From JACOXB01 sp036517755 (GTDB taxonomy: Bacteria; Patescibacteriota; Minisyncoccia; UBA6257; Colwellbacteraceae): a stretch of DNA of 8,303 nt. The DNA is taken from positions 1-8,303 of the forward strand of contig DATDUH010000028.1 of the NCBI GenBank assembly GCA_036517755.1, given 5' to 3'. The notes beneath the pieces were generated by a model that searched no databases, was not told where the DNA came from, and saw only the letters and a program-made list of their open reading frames with translations. Made by a program: the position numbers and the translations under genes. This document shows positions 1-6,664 of the stretch, one piece after another; position 1 is the stretch's first letter; each line of letters begins with the position of its first letter.

Positions 1-1060
1 TAAATGACTCGGCTGAAAATAGATCGGCGCTTTGGGCCACTTTCTTTCTATCGAATGCCATTTTCTGGAATCGATTAACAGCCGCGATTAAGCTCTCTTC
101 ATTTTGTTCTCGGGAAAAGAGGCCATTAACTCCTTCCTCAATTATTTCGAGAGCGCCGCCAGCAGCGTAGGCGATAACTGGCGTGCCGCAGGCAATAGAT
201 TCAGCCGCGCTTAAACCGAAGTCTTCGAGTTGAGGGAAGACAACAGCCCGGGCGCCGTTGATTATTTTTCTTAACTCATCTTCGTCTTTAATCTCCGGAA
301 TCATTTCAATGTTGTCTGATTTAATCATTTTCTTGATCTCTTTTTGTTCGGGACCAGAGCCGACAATCTTCAGGGGTAATCCTAATTTATTAAAAGCGTT
401 AATGGTCAGATCAAATCTCTTATAGTGGATCAACCTGCCGAAAGCGAGAAAATAAGAATTCTCCCTTTGACTAAGTTCCGGATAAAAAACTTGATTATCA
501 ACCGGCGGATAGATGACTTTAGCCTCGCGCCCATAAAATTTTTGGATTCTCGAGGCAGTATGATAAGAATTAGCTAGCAGTAGATCGGGTTTTTGGGCGG
601 TTCTCTTGTCCCAGCGTTTTAACCAAGAAAAAATAGGAGAGGCTGCCTTAACGAGTGGCTTAGGGAAAAGAGTATCGAGATATAAATCCGGTTCCCAGGC
701 GTAACGAAGGGGAGTGTGAATATAGGCAACGTGGAGAGCGCCGTTCGGATGGATCGCTTTGGCAAATCCAGCTGAATCAGAGAGTACTAAATCGTATTTT
801 TCTTCAAGCTTGATTTTCTCAGCCGCTTTAGCAAAAAGAGGGATAAAAAGGCGGTGATTACGCCTGATAAAAGGCCGGTCGAGAAAGGTGGTTTTGATAG
901 TTTTTTGCTCCAAGCGGTGGTTAAAAACACCGGGCTCGTAGAAAAGAGTGTAAATCGGCGCTTCGGGGAAAATATCAGCCAGCGCGAACAAAACCCTTTC
1001 TGCTCCGCCAAACTGGTTAAGATAATCGTGAACCAGAGCAACTTTCATATCAGTAGCCAT
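1..1060 (-). CDS. GT4-family glycosyltransferase (partial, C-terminus off the left edge)
   Basis: An open frame of 353 codons runs from ATG at 1060 to the window edge without a stop. It begins MATDMKVALVHDYLNQFGGAERV, typical of GT4 (group 1) nucleotide-sugar transferases of GT-B fold. The N-terminal domain has the GGAER loop. The C-terminal domain has LAFGRLIHYKRFD (start of the donor-binding Rossmann half) and the E-x7-E signature EDFGLSAAE at about residues 279-287, followed by CGTPVIAY, which contacts the nucleotide sugar. GT4 proteins are usually 350-400 residues, so only a short tail is missing. Inferred role: cytoplasmic addition of a sugar to a lipid-linked glycan, consistent with the divergent sugar transferase next door. 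Acceptor and donor cannot be told from sequence. A second ATG at 1048 gives the more usual family start MKVALVHDYL; 1060 is preferred because it lies exactly seven bases from a -10 box. No Shine-Dalgarno is visible. Confidence 0.93.
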   Translation of the reverse strand, partial: MATDMKVALVHDYLNQFGGAERVLFALADIFPEAPIYTLFYEPGVFNHRLEQKTIKTTFLDRPFIRRNHRLFIPLFAKAAEKIKLEEKYDLVLSDSAGFAKAIHPNGALHVAYIHTPLRYAWEPDLYLDTLFPKPLVKAASPIFSWLKRWDKRTAQKPDLLLANSYHTASRIQKFYGREAKVIYPPVDNQVFYPELSQRENSYFLAFGRLIHYKRFDLTINAFNKLGLPLKIVGSGPEQKEIKKMIKSDNIEMIPEIKDEDELRKIINGARAVVFPQLEDFGLSAAESIACGTPVIAYAAGGALEIIEEGVNGLFSREQNEESLIAAVNRFQKMAFDRKKVAQSADLFSAESF

Positions 1061-1062
1061 GT

Positions 1063-1072
1063 TATAATTTTA
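1063..1072. promoter_or_regulatory. Overlapping divergent -10 elements for two leaderless genes
   Basis: On the plus strand TATAAT (1063-1068) is a perfect -10 box; the base seven positions on, where transcription should start, is the G of the GTG start at 1075. On the minus strand TAAAAT (1072 to 1067) is a 5/6 match; the base seven positions on is the A of the ATG start at 1060. The two hexamers share two base pairs. Both transcripts would therefore begin at their start codon with no leader. No convincing -35 box is seen on either side. Positions are direct observation; leaderless initiation is inference. Confidence 0.7.
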
Positions 1073-1074
1073 GC

Positions 1075-1677
1075 GTGTCCTACCCTTTTTGGAAGAGAAT
1101 AATCGACATTGGGGGTGCCTTGGTCGGCCTTTTAATTATTCTGCCGCTTACGCCTTTTATTGCTCTGGCTATAAAAATCGAAAGTCCTGGCGCGGTGATC
1201 GTGAAACTTAATCGGATAAGTCGTGGCAAAACAGTCAAAGTTTATAAATTTCGTTCAATGGTTAAGGGAGCCGAAAAAATGAAAACTAACCTTCTAATGT
1301 TTAACGAAAGAAATGACGGGCCGTTTTTTAAAATGAAAAACGATCCGCGGGTTACCCGGGTCGGTCGGATTCTACGGAGATTCAGGATCGATGAATTTCC
1401 CCAGTTGATTAATATTTTAAAAGGCGAGCTGGCCTTGGTCGGGCCGCGGCCCCACGAACCGGGGGAGGTGATCCATTACCCCGGCGAATATAAAAATCTG
1501 ATTTTAGCGAGGGCCGGGGTAACCGGTCTTTCTCAAATAAGCGGCGCCTCGAGCCTTACAGCCGCAAAGGAGCTGGAATTTGACCAGTTTTATCTAAAAA
1601 ATCTTTCTTTCGGACTTGATTTAAAGATCATCACTAAAACCCTAGCTATTTTATTTTTTGATCCAACCGCCGTATGA
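1075..1677 (+). CDS. Small monotopic sugar transferase (polyprenyl-phosphate phosphoglycosyl transferase)
   Basis: This 200-residue protein matches the bacterial sugar transferase family (PF02397). These enzymes move a sugar-1-phosphate from a UDP-sugar onto undecaprenyl phosphate at the inner membrane face, the first step of glycan assembly. The N-terminus FWKRIIDIGGALVGLLIILP (about 5-24) fits the re-entrant membrane helix. KFRSM is at 58-62, the catalytic Asp-Glu pair lies in RIDEFPQL (D106, E107), and LVGPRP is at 121-126, followed by AGVTGLSQISG. The length equals the minimal catalytic core (PglC-like); the N-terminal multi-helix domain of WbaP/WcaJ is absent. The family Gln before the conserved Arg (FxQxR) appears as Leu here (KLNR). 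GTG is used as start because it lies at the predicted transcription start. The stop overlaps the next start as ATGA. Substrate sugar unknown. Confidence 0.93.
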   Translation: MSYPFWKRIIDIGGALVGLLIILPLTPFIALAIKIESPGAVIVKLNRISRGKTVKVYKFRSMVKGAEKMKTNLLMFNERNDGPFFKMKNDPRVTRVGRILRRFRIDEFPQLINILKGELALVGPRPHEPGEVIHYPGEYKNLILARAGVTGLSQISGASSLTAAKELEFDQFYLKNLSFGLDLKIITKTLAILFFDPTAV

Positions 1678-3560
1678 ATCCGAAAAGAAATATTGATTTT
1701 GTTCTCCACGATGTTCGCCTGCCTCGCCGAGTCAAGGCGGGTCGTCTCCGGAAGGTTTTAGCTCAAAAAGAAAAGAAGCCCGGGGAGAAGAAGCCTCGCC
1801 AAACCTTAAGGCGGTTGGCTCCGGTGGGCTTGGCCCTCCTTGTTCTTGCCGGTTCAGCTGGGCTCGGCGTTTATCTTCGCGACTTTAGAGCTAGAGGCGA
1901 TACCGAAACCGCCTCCACCAACGGCCTCTCGGGGATATTCGGCGATATCAGCAATTTGTTTAGGGCCATTGGCGGTCTGAGAAGTAATCTCTCCGACCTA
2001 AAATCTCGGGGATTGGGACTGGCTTTTAATGGCGGCGGCGAGGAGTTAATCGGAATTTTAAAATCACTTCAAAGTAATTTAGAAACACTGAATTCTTCGA
2101 GCGGCTTTTTAGGTAATTGGCTGACTCAATTCGCCGTACCTCAAAATAATGTTTTTGCCTCGAATCAAATCCCTACTGACCTCGGCGCTCTCGGTGAGGG
2201 CCTCGGCAGTTTAATCCGCTTTTTGGACACGCCGGACGAGAGACATCTTGTTTTGATTTTCGAAAATCCTTCGGAGATAAGGCCAGCTGGCGGTTTTGCC
2301 GGCAGTTATGGCGAGCTGGTTTTGGAGCGAGCTAACGTTAAGAAAATCGAAGTTAATGACATTTATTATCCCGATCGATTTCTCGATTTAAAGGTGGTGC
2401 CGCCGATTCAACTCCAGGCATTGACTCCGGACTGGGGCGCGCGCGATGCCAACTGGTTTTTCGACTTCCCGACCTCGGCCAATAAGTTAGTTGAGCTTCT
2501 CGAGGCTTCTGATGTTTATGCTGACCGAGGGATTAAGTTTGACGGGGTAGTGGCTGTAAATGTTCGGGTGGTCGAAGACCTGCTTGAAATTACCGGGCCG
2601 ATTGAGGTTAAAGAATATAATCTCACTCTAACCAAAGACAATTTCCTCCGCGAAGTTCAACGGGAAGTCGAAAGCGGCCGGGATAAGGTGCCGGGCCAGA
2701 ACCCCAAGCGGATTTTGTCGGTGATGACGCCGATTCTCATCGAACGGATTAATAATCTAGATGAGGATCGTCAAAATAAACTTTTCAGCCTTATCTTTAC
2801 CCGGACGGCTAATAAGGATATCAAATTCTATTTTAAAGATCCGGCACTGGAGGGCTTCGTCGATAAGCTGGGTATCGGTGGCCGGATTTTTGAGATCCCC
2901 CAAGATTTTGCAGGTGATTATCTGGCGGTTGTTAATACCAATGTCGCTGGCGGCAAAACCGATATTTTCATTAATCAGACAATTAGATTAGACTCAAAAA
3001 TTGAATCAGATGGCCGGATCGAGAATCGCCTGACTATAACCCGTGAGCATAAAGGGGCTAATGAACCAGAAGTTTGGTATCGAGCCAGCAACCAGGATTT
3101 TGTTAAGATTTTTATCCGGCCCGAATCAGAACTAGAAATTTTCGAAGGTGAAACACCCAAAGAAATTAAACCGATCATAGGGGATTACGGGGCCGCCGGC
3201 TATACTATTGATCCGATCCTTTCCGGGATTGAGGGAACGCGCGAGATTCTAGCGAATTTGGGAGCCGAGTCATATCTTGAATCCGGTAAAAAAGTTTTCG
3301 CCTCCTGGTTCAATCTGGATTCAGGAGAGAAAAAGAGCTTGGCGGTCGGCTACCGGAGCGGACCCGTCCCGCTCCGGTCTGGGGGGAAGTACGCTTTTGT
3401 TCTTGATAAACAATCTGGCTCTGAAACCGGTTTTCTGTATAATTTGACGGCGCCACCCGGATTTCATTGGCGCGAATCCGGCCAAAACCTGTTTCGATAT
3501 GAGGCAGATAAGCTGCCATCCCGACTCTTTATCGAATTAACTCTAATTAAAGATGAATGA
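1674..3560 (+). CDS. DUF4012 domain membrane protein
   Basis: This 628-residue protein has a basic cytoplasmic N-terminus (about 1-47, rich in Lys/Arg), one hydrophobic segment (about 48-68, LAPVGLALLVLAGSAGLGVY) and a large extracytoplasmic part. The segment LVLIFENPSEIRPAGGFAGS (about 192-211), continuing as YGEL, is the hallmark of DUF4012 (PF13196), where a [QE]N-x-x-E-x-RPxGGFxGSYG pattern recurs. Such proteins are common in CPR bacteria and Actinobacteria, often beside glycosyltransferases; their biochemical function is not established. Here the gene is translationally coupled at both ends: a four-base ATGA overlap with the sugar transferase and an eight-base overlap with lepA. This suggests a role in envelope glycan assembly or display, which is inference. 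The C-terminal part (about 430-628) looks beta-rich and has no motif I recognise. Confidence 0.85.
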   Translation: MNPKRNIDFVLHDVRLPRRVKAGRLRKVLAQKEKKPGEKKPRQTLRRLAPVGLALLVLAGSAGLGVYLRDFRARGDTETASTNGLSGIFGDISNLFRAIGGLRSNLSDLKSRGLGLAFNGGGEELIGILKSLQSNLETLNSSSGFLGNWLTQFAVPQNNVFASNQIPTDLGALGEGLGSLIRFLDTPDERHLVLIFENPSEIRPAGGFAGSYGELVLERANVKKIEVNDIYYPDRFLDLKVVPPIQLQALTPDWGARDANWFFDFPTSANKLVELLEASDVYADRGIKFDGVVAVNVRVVEDLLEITGPIEVKEYNLTLTKDNFLREVQREVESGRDKVPGQNPKRILSVMTPILIERINNLDEDRQNKLFSLIFTRTANKDIKFYFKDPALEGFVDKLGIGGRIFEIPQDFAGDYLAVVNTNVAGGKTDIFINQTIRLDSKIESDGRIENRLTITREHKGANEPEVWYRASNQDFVKIFIRPESELEIFEGETPKEIKPIIGDYGAAGYTIDPILSGIEGTREILANLGAESYLESGKKVFASWFNLDSGEKKSLAVGYRSGPVPLRSGGKYAFVLDKQSGSETGFLYNLTAPPGFHWRESGQNLFRYEADKLPSRLFIELTLIKDE

Positions 3561-5304
3561 CCAGATTAGGAATTTTGTTATTATCGCTCATATCGATCAC
3601 GGTAAATCCACTTTAGCCGATCGCTTTCTGGAGGCAACCAGTACCGTCGCTCCTTATAAAATGAAGGAGCAGTATCTTGACGCCCTTGAGCTCGAGAGGG
3701 AACGGGGGATCACAATCAAGATGGCCCCAGTCAGGATGGCGTACCGGCACAATGAGGTTGATTATATCCTTAATCTGATCGACACGCCGGGCCATAGCGA
3801 CTTTTCCTATGAGGTTTCTCGGGCTCTGGGAGCAGTTGAGGGGGCCATTCTCTTAGTTGATGCCGTTCAAGGCATTCAGGCTCAAACCTTAGCCAATCTC
3901 GAGGCTGCGAAAAATGCCGGCCTAAAAATTATCGGCGCTCTCAACAAGATCGATTTAAATCCACCCGATCTAGGGGAACTGGCGGAGGAGCTCGCCCGGC
4001 TAATTAACGTCTCGCCCCAGGAAATTCATCGAGTTTCGGCAAGAACAGGTGAGGGGGTAACCGATTTACTCGAAGCGATAGTCGAGTTGGTTCCGTCGCC
4101 CAAACCGATTTTTCCCAAAGCCGCTCTTATTTTCAGTTCTCTTTATGATGAGCATAAGGGCGTGATTGCTTTTGTGAGAGTCTTCGGCGGCGAGTTTAAG
4201 GCTGGCGATGAAGCTCGGCTTCAAGCGGTCAAATATGATTTTAAAATTAAGGAAGCTGGTTATTTTTCGCCCGAACTTAATCCAACCGATTCTCTAAAAC
4301 CCGGTGAAATTGGTTATATAGCGACCGGTATCAAGGAAGCGGATGCGATTAAAATTGGTGATACTATTGGCGATGAGGTTCTTCCCGGCTTTCGAGTGCC
4401 CCAGCCAGTTGTTTTTGTTTCTCTTTATCCAGGACTCGAAAGCGATTATGAAGATCTGAAGAACGGTCTTAACAAATTAAAGCTGAATGACGCGGCTTTG
4501 AGTTTTTCGCCTGATTCTAGTCAGGTGTTAGGTAGGGGATTTCGTTCCGGTTTTCTGGGTCGGCTTCATTTTGAAATTACCGTCGAAAGACTGAAGCGGG
4601 AATTCGGCCTCGAACTTATTAATAGTTTCCCTTCGGTTGTTTACGAGGTCAAGACGAGAGAGGACGAGAAAATTATCGAAGACCCGAAAGATTTCCCGGA
4701 TGACTATCTTGAAGCTCGGGAACCAGTAACTAAAATTAGAATTTTGACCCCTTCTCGTTTTCTGGGGCCGATCCTCGAGTTGAAAAATATTTTCCGTTTG
4801 AGCGAGATTGAAACTACTGCTTGGGATGGCCGATTCCGGGTTACTGCCATTCTGCCTTTAGCTGATTTGATTCTCGATTTCGATGATAAGTTAAAGTCGG
4901 TGTCCCAGGGGTTCGCCTCCTTCAGCTACGAACTCATCGGTTATCGAAGGGTTTTAGTCCGAAGGCTTGATATTCTGGTAGCCGAAGAGAAAGTGCCGGG
5001 ATTAAGCCGAGTTATTCCCGAAGAAAATCTGGAAAGTGAGGCCAGAAAGATGGTCTCAAAACTAAAGACCCTCCTTACGCGCAAGCAATTTGCTCAGGCA
5101 ATTCAGGCAGCAGCCGGCACAAGGATTATCGCCCGGGAAACAATTCCGGCCTTGCGCAAGCATGTCACCGGTAATCTTTACGGCGGCGATCGAACCCGCA
5201 AAATGAAACTCTGGCAAAAACAACAAAAAGGTAAAAAGCGGCTTAAAGAGCGGGGCCGAGTGGAAGTTCCGCTCGAGGTCTTCCGGGAACTGTTGAAAAA
5301 ATAG
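3553..5304 (+). CDS. lepA: Elongation factor 4 (LepA), ribosome-associated GTPase
   Basis: At 583 residues this is close to the usual length of about 600. All GTPase motifs are present: G1 AHIDHGKST (12-20), G2 with RGITIK (51-56), G3 DTPGH (77-81), G4 NKID (131-134) and G5 SARTGEG (162-168). The LepA-type QTLAN (111-115) follows the G3 region. Domains II, III and V follow, and the C-terminus is the LepA-specific basic domain (KQQKGKKRLKERGRVEVPLE), which contacts the ribosomal A-site region. EF-Tu and EF-G lack that domain, and TypA/BipA has a different C-terminus. LepA binds ribosomes and acts in translation initiation, 30S biogenesis or rescue of stalled complexes. The ATG lies within ATGAATGA, overlapping the DUF4012 stop, so translation is probably by coupling; no separate promoter or Shine-Dalgarno is seen. 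Confidence 0.97.
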   Translation: MNDQIRNFVIIAHIDHGKSTLADRFLEATSTVAPYKMKEQYLDALELERERGITIKMAPVRMAYRHNEVDYILNLIDTPGHSDFSYEVSRALGAVEGAILLVDAVQGIQAQTLANLEAAKNAGLKIIGALNKIDLNPPDLGELAEELARLINVSPQEIHRVSARTGEGVTDLLEAIVELVPSPKPIFPKAALIFSSLYDEHKGVIAFVRVFGGEFKAGDEARLQAVKYDFKIKEAGYFSPELNPTDSLKPGEIGYIATGIKEADAIKIGDTIGDEVLPGFRVPQPVVFVSLYPGLESDYEDLKNGLNKLKLNDAALSFSPDSSQVLGRGFRSGFLGRLHFEITVERLKREFGLELINSFPSVVYEVKTREDEKIIEDPKDFPDDYLEAREPVTKIRILTPSRFLGPILELKNIFRLSEIETTAWDGRFRVTAILPLADLILDFDDKLKSVSQGFASFSYELIGYRRVLVRRLDILVAEEKVPGLSRVIPEENLESEARKMVSKLKTLLTRKQFAQAIQAAAGTRIIARETIPALRKHVTGNLYGGDRTRKMKLWQKQQKGKKRLKERGRVEVPLEVFRELLKK

Positions 5305-5329
5305 CTCCCTCCTCTTATTCTGGAACTAG

Positions 5330-5602
5330 ATGAAGAGGCTGATTTATTTTGGTTTCGCCGTCATTTTTGGCCTGCTTCTACTTCAGCTTTATCGGACGGA
5401 TAAGGAGAGGAGGGAACTCAAGCGGGAGGCGGCTGAGGCGAGCGAAGAGATGGCGACGGTCGATGTAGACAACGAAAGTTTGGCTGAAAAGATCGAGTAC
5501 TACTCTGATCCTCGGAACCTTGAAAAAGAGCTTCGGGCCCGGTTTAACTTCCGACTGCCGAACGAAAGGTTAATTATCGTGGTTCCTCAAGATGGTGAAT
5601 AG
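5330..5602 (+). CDS. FtsB/DivIC-like septum formation initiator protein
   Basis: This 90-residue protein has the FtsB/DivIC (septum formation initiator) architecture: a very short cytoplasmic tail, one membrane helix (about 4-20, LIYFGFAVIFGLLLLQL), a charged heptad-like coiled-coil stretch (about 22-58), and a conserved-type C-terminus, DPRNLEKELRARFNFRLPNE (about 60-79), where the family shows E-x-x-AR-x-x-[FYL]-x-x-x-x-xxE. In known bacteria such proteins pair with FtsL and stabilise the FtsQBL complex at the septum. It starts 25 bases after lepA; only a weak GGA precedes the ATG. The stop is two bases before tRNA-Gly, so mRNA and tRNA probably share a transcript. Assignment rests on architecture and the C-terminal pattern; another small bitopic coiled-coil protein is possible. 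Confidence 0.78.
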   Translation: MKRLIYFGFAVIFGLLLLQLYRTDKERRELKREAAEASEEMATVDVDNESLAEKIEYYSDPRNLEKELRARFNFRLPNERLIIVVPQDGE

Positions 5603-5604
5603 TG

Positions 5605-5675
5605 GCGGGATTAGTACAGTGGTAGTATCCTTGCTTCCCAAGCAAGAGACGCGGGTTCGATTCCCGTATCCCGCT
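5605..5675 (+). tRNA. trnG: tRNA-Gly (anticodon CCC)
   Basis: A full cloverleaf of 71 nt can be drawn. The acceptor stem GCGGGAT pairs with ATCCCGC (5668-5674). The D stem is GTAC/GTAT. The anticodon stem CTTGC/GCAAG closes the loop TTCCCAA with anticodon CCC at 5637-5639. The T arm GCGGG-TTCGATT-CCCGT has one G-U pair. The discriminator is T5675, as expected for bacterial glycine tRNA. CCA is not encoded (C-A-T follows), so CCA must be added after trimming. It reads GGG codons. It lies two bases after the FtsB-like stop and one base before the next start codon. Confidence 0.97.
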
Positions 5676-5676
5676 C

Positions 5677-6039
5677 ATGAAACAAAAAATTGAAATTTGG
5701 CTTTTGAGACTGGCGGTTGCTTTTCCGTTAGCCTGGGCCGGCGTTAAAGAGATTACGAGCCCCGAAGCTTGGATTGGTTTTGTGCCGACCTGGGTAGACA
5801 AATTTATTGACCCCAGAATTTTTCTAACCCTTCACGGCATCGGTTCGATTGTGATTGCCCTAGGTTTAATCGTGTCTTTAAACATACGGCACTGGTCCGC
5901 CGTCTTTGCCGGCGCCGCCTTTCTTAATTTAGCCGGTATCTTGTTATTTTACGGTATAGATGATATTACCTTCAGGGACGTAGGCTTAGCCCTTATAGCC
6001 TTAACCTTGTTTTTAAAAGAGTTTCGGAAGCCGTCCTAG
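5677..6039 (+). CDS. DoxX-like four-helix membrane protein between two tRNAs
   Basis: This 120-residue, strongly hydrophobic protein has four likely membrane helices (about 6-24, 47-68, 73-93, 100-114). The order and the final RDVGLALIALTLFLKE resemble small DoxX/DoxD-type membrane proteins; the family's functions are poorly defined and range from quinone-linked oxidation to unknown. The ATG is at 5677, one base after the tRNA-Gly discriminator, with no room for a Shine-Dalgarno outside the tRNA. Removal of the tRNA-Gly 3' trailer would leave a nearly leaderless message. The last codons and the TAG stop (6037-6039) lie inside tRNA-Thr: the stop is the T8-A9-G10 of that tRNA. I am fairly sure it is a real gene, because hydrophobicity and helix spacing hold throughout and the codon usage matches the neighbours. 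Confidence 0.8.
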   Translation: MKQKIEIWLLRLAVAFPLAWAGVKEITSPEAWIGFVPTWVDKFIDPRIFLTLHGIGSIVIALGLIVSLNIRHWSAVFAGAAFLNLAGILLFYGIDDITFRDVGLALIALTLFLKEFRKPS

Positions 6040-6101
6040 CTCAATGGCAGAGCAATGCTTTCGTAAAGCAGAGGTTCCGGGTTCAAGTCCCGGGGACGGC
6101 T
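6030..6101 (+). tRNA. trnT: tRNA-Thr (anticodon CGT)
   Basis: A 72-nt cloverleaf forms. The acceptor stem GCCGTCC pairs with GGACGGC (6094-6100). The D arm is GCTC-AATGGCA-GAGC. The anticodon stem ATGCT/AGCAG has an A-G mismatch at its outer pair and closes the loop TTCGTAA with anticodon CGT at 6062-6064. The T arm is CCGGG-TTCAAGT-CCCGG. The discriminator is T6101 and CCA is not encoded. It reads ACG codons. Its first ten bases are shared with the end of the DoxX-like gene. Confidence 0.96.
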
Positions 6102-6110
6102 CAAAATCTC

Positions 6111-6138
6111 TTGACATAGTCTAAATTCCGCTTAAAAT
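6111..6138 (+). promoter_or_regulatory. Near-consensus sigma-70-type promoter of small-protein cassette 1
   Basis: TTGACA (6111-6116, perfect -35) is followed after 16 bp by TAAAAT (6133-6138, 5/6 -10 box). Transcription would start near 6145, giving a leader of about 50 nt before the ATG at 6196. The promoter begins nine bases after tRNA-Thr ends, with no terminator between them, so read-through from the upstream array is also possible. Confidence 0.8.
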
Positions 6139-6145
6139 ATATTTG

Positions 6146-6162
6146 GCGCGTAAAGCACGCGC
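6146..6162 (+). promoter_or_regulatory. 5'-end hairpin in the leader of cassette 1
   Basis: GCGCGT (6146-6151) pairs perfectly with ACGCGC (6157-6162) across a five-base loop AAAGC, at or within a base or two of the predicted transcript 5' end. A hairpin at this place commonly protects an mRNA from 5'-dependent decay; that role is inference. Confidence 0.5.
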
Positions 6163-6182
6163 TTAGTTGTACCTCGAGTTGA

Positions 6183-6191
6183 AGGGGGGAG
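6183..6191 (+). promoter_or_regulatory. Strong Shine-Dalgarno of cassette 1
   Basis: A purine tract AAGGGGGGAG ends at 6191, four bases before ATG 6196. It fixes the start of the small protein. It is notable because the neighbouring housekeeping genes have no recognisable Shine-Dalgarno. Confidence 0.75.
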
Positions 6192-6195
6192 TGTC

Positions 6196-6516
6196 ATGGC
6201 GTGGGTGCTATTCTCGCATCGCCGCCTCGATCGGCGATTCAACAAAGCCTTTGGCTTCCCGGCCCCAGAGACAGACGAGGAACGCGAAGCTCGCTGGGGC
6301 GAGGTAGTCGCTCGTCTGAAGAACGCGGTCGGAGCAGTGCGGGCGGCCAAGAAGGAATTCGAGGCTGGCCGCGGCAACGGCCAGCGGGGCCTGAGTTACA
6401 TATGGAGCTTGAGGCGAGCGGAACTCGCTAAGCTCAAAGGGCTGGCCCACAAGGCTGGCTACCCCCTGGAGGATATCGAAGAGATGGATGAGATGGGGCG
6501 CATTCACCCCGTTTGA
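6196..6516 (+). CDS. Small basic GC-rich protein of unknown family, paralogue 1
   Basis: I do not recognise this 106-residue protein. It is highly charged, soluble-looking and probably helical (long Ala/Arg/Glu/Lys runs at about 26-58 and 72-88), with no signal peptide or membrane segment. Two short motifs recur in the downstream gene at 6847: RRF-x3-FGF-PA (residues 13-23) and LAHKAGY (83-89), the latter preceded by an Arg pair (73-74). This suggests tandem paralogy. The tail EDIEEMDEMG is acidic. Codons are strongly C/G-ending, unlike lepA or prfB nearby, which may reflect high expression or a foreign origin. It has its own promoter, 5' hairpin, strong Shine-Dalgarno and a downstream hairpin, so it is an independent transcription unit. 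No function can be assigned; a small nucleic-acid-binding or ribosome-associated protein would fit the basic helical make-up but is speculative. Confidence 0.8.
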   Translation: MAWVLFSHRRLDRRFNKAFGFPAPETDEEREARWGEVVARLKNAVGAVRAAKKEFEAGRGNGQRGLSYIWSLRRAELAKLKGLAHKAGYPLEDIEEMDEMGRIHPV

Positions 6517-6544
6517 TCGTTCTCCTCGCGTCCTACAATCCCTG

Positions 6545-6593
6545 GATGGGGCAGTCCGACTTTCGGGTCGACTGCCCCATCACCCCTGTTTTT
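6545..6593 (+). terminator. Strong hairpin after cassette 1, likely terminator
   Basis: GATGGGGCAGT (6545-6555) pairs with ACTGCCCCATC (6571-6581), 11 bp. With a single bulged C the stem continues as CGAC/GTCG around a TTTCGG loop. A T5 run (6589-6593) follows after seven bases, which is farther than in a textbook intrinsic terminator, so it may serve partly as 3'-end protection. It lies 28 bases after the stop of the small gene. Confidence 0.7.
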
Positions 6594-6621
6594 ACTAATA
6601 AATTGAATATAATAAAGACGA

Positions 6622-6648
6622 AAAACGGCTTGACAGAGCCGTTTTATT
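6622..6648. terminator. Palindrome overlapping the next promoter; possible bidirectional terminator
   Basis: AAAACGGCT (6622-6630) and AGCCGTTTT (6637-6645) form a perfect 9-bp stem with loop TGACAG, flanked by A and T tracts on the respective sides as in bidirectional intrinsic terminators. The -35 box of the following promoter (6630-6635) sits in the loop. It could end transcripts from cassette 1, or be an operator palindrome; both are inference. Confidence 0.55.
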
Positions 6649-6658
6649 ATGCTATAAT
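6630..6658 (+). promoter_or_regulatory. Full-consensus promoter of small-protein cassette 2
   Basis: TTGACA (6630-6635), a 17-bp spacer, and TATAAT (6653-6658) match the sigma-70 consensus at all twelve positions. A TG at 6650-6651, one base before the -10 box, adds an extended -10 element. Transcription should begin near 6665, leaving a leader of about 180 nt. This is the strongest promoter in the window by sequence. Confidence 0.9.
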
Positions 6659-6664
6659 ATAGGT

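Noticed and set aside
787..1102. Short open frames on both strands overlapping the GT4 start region
   Set aside because: They overlap the well-supported GT4 gene out of frame and show no protein character.
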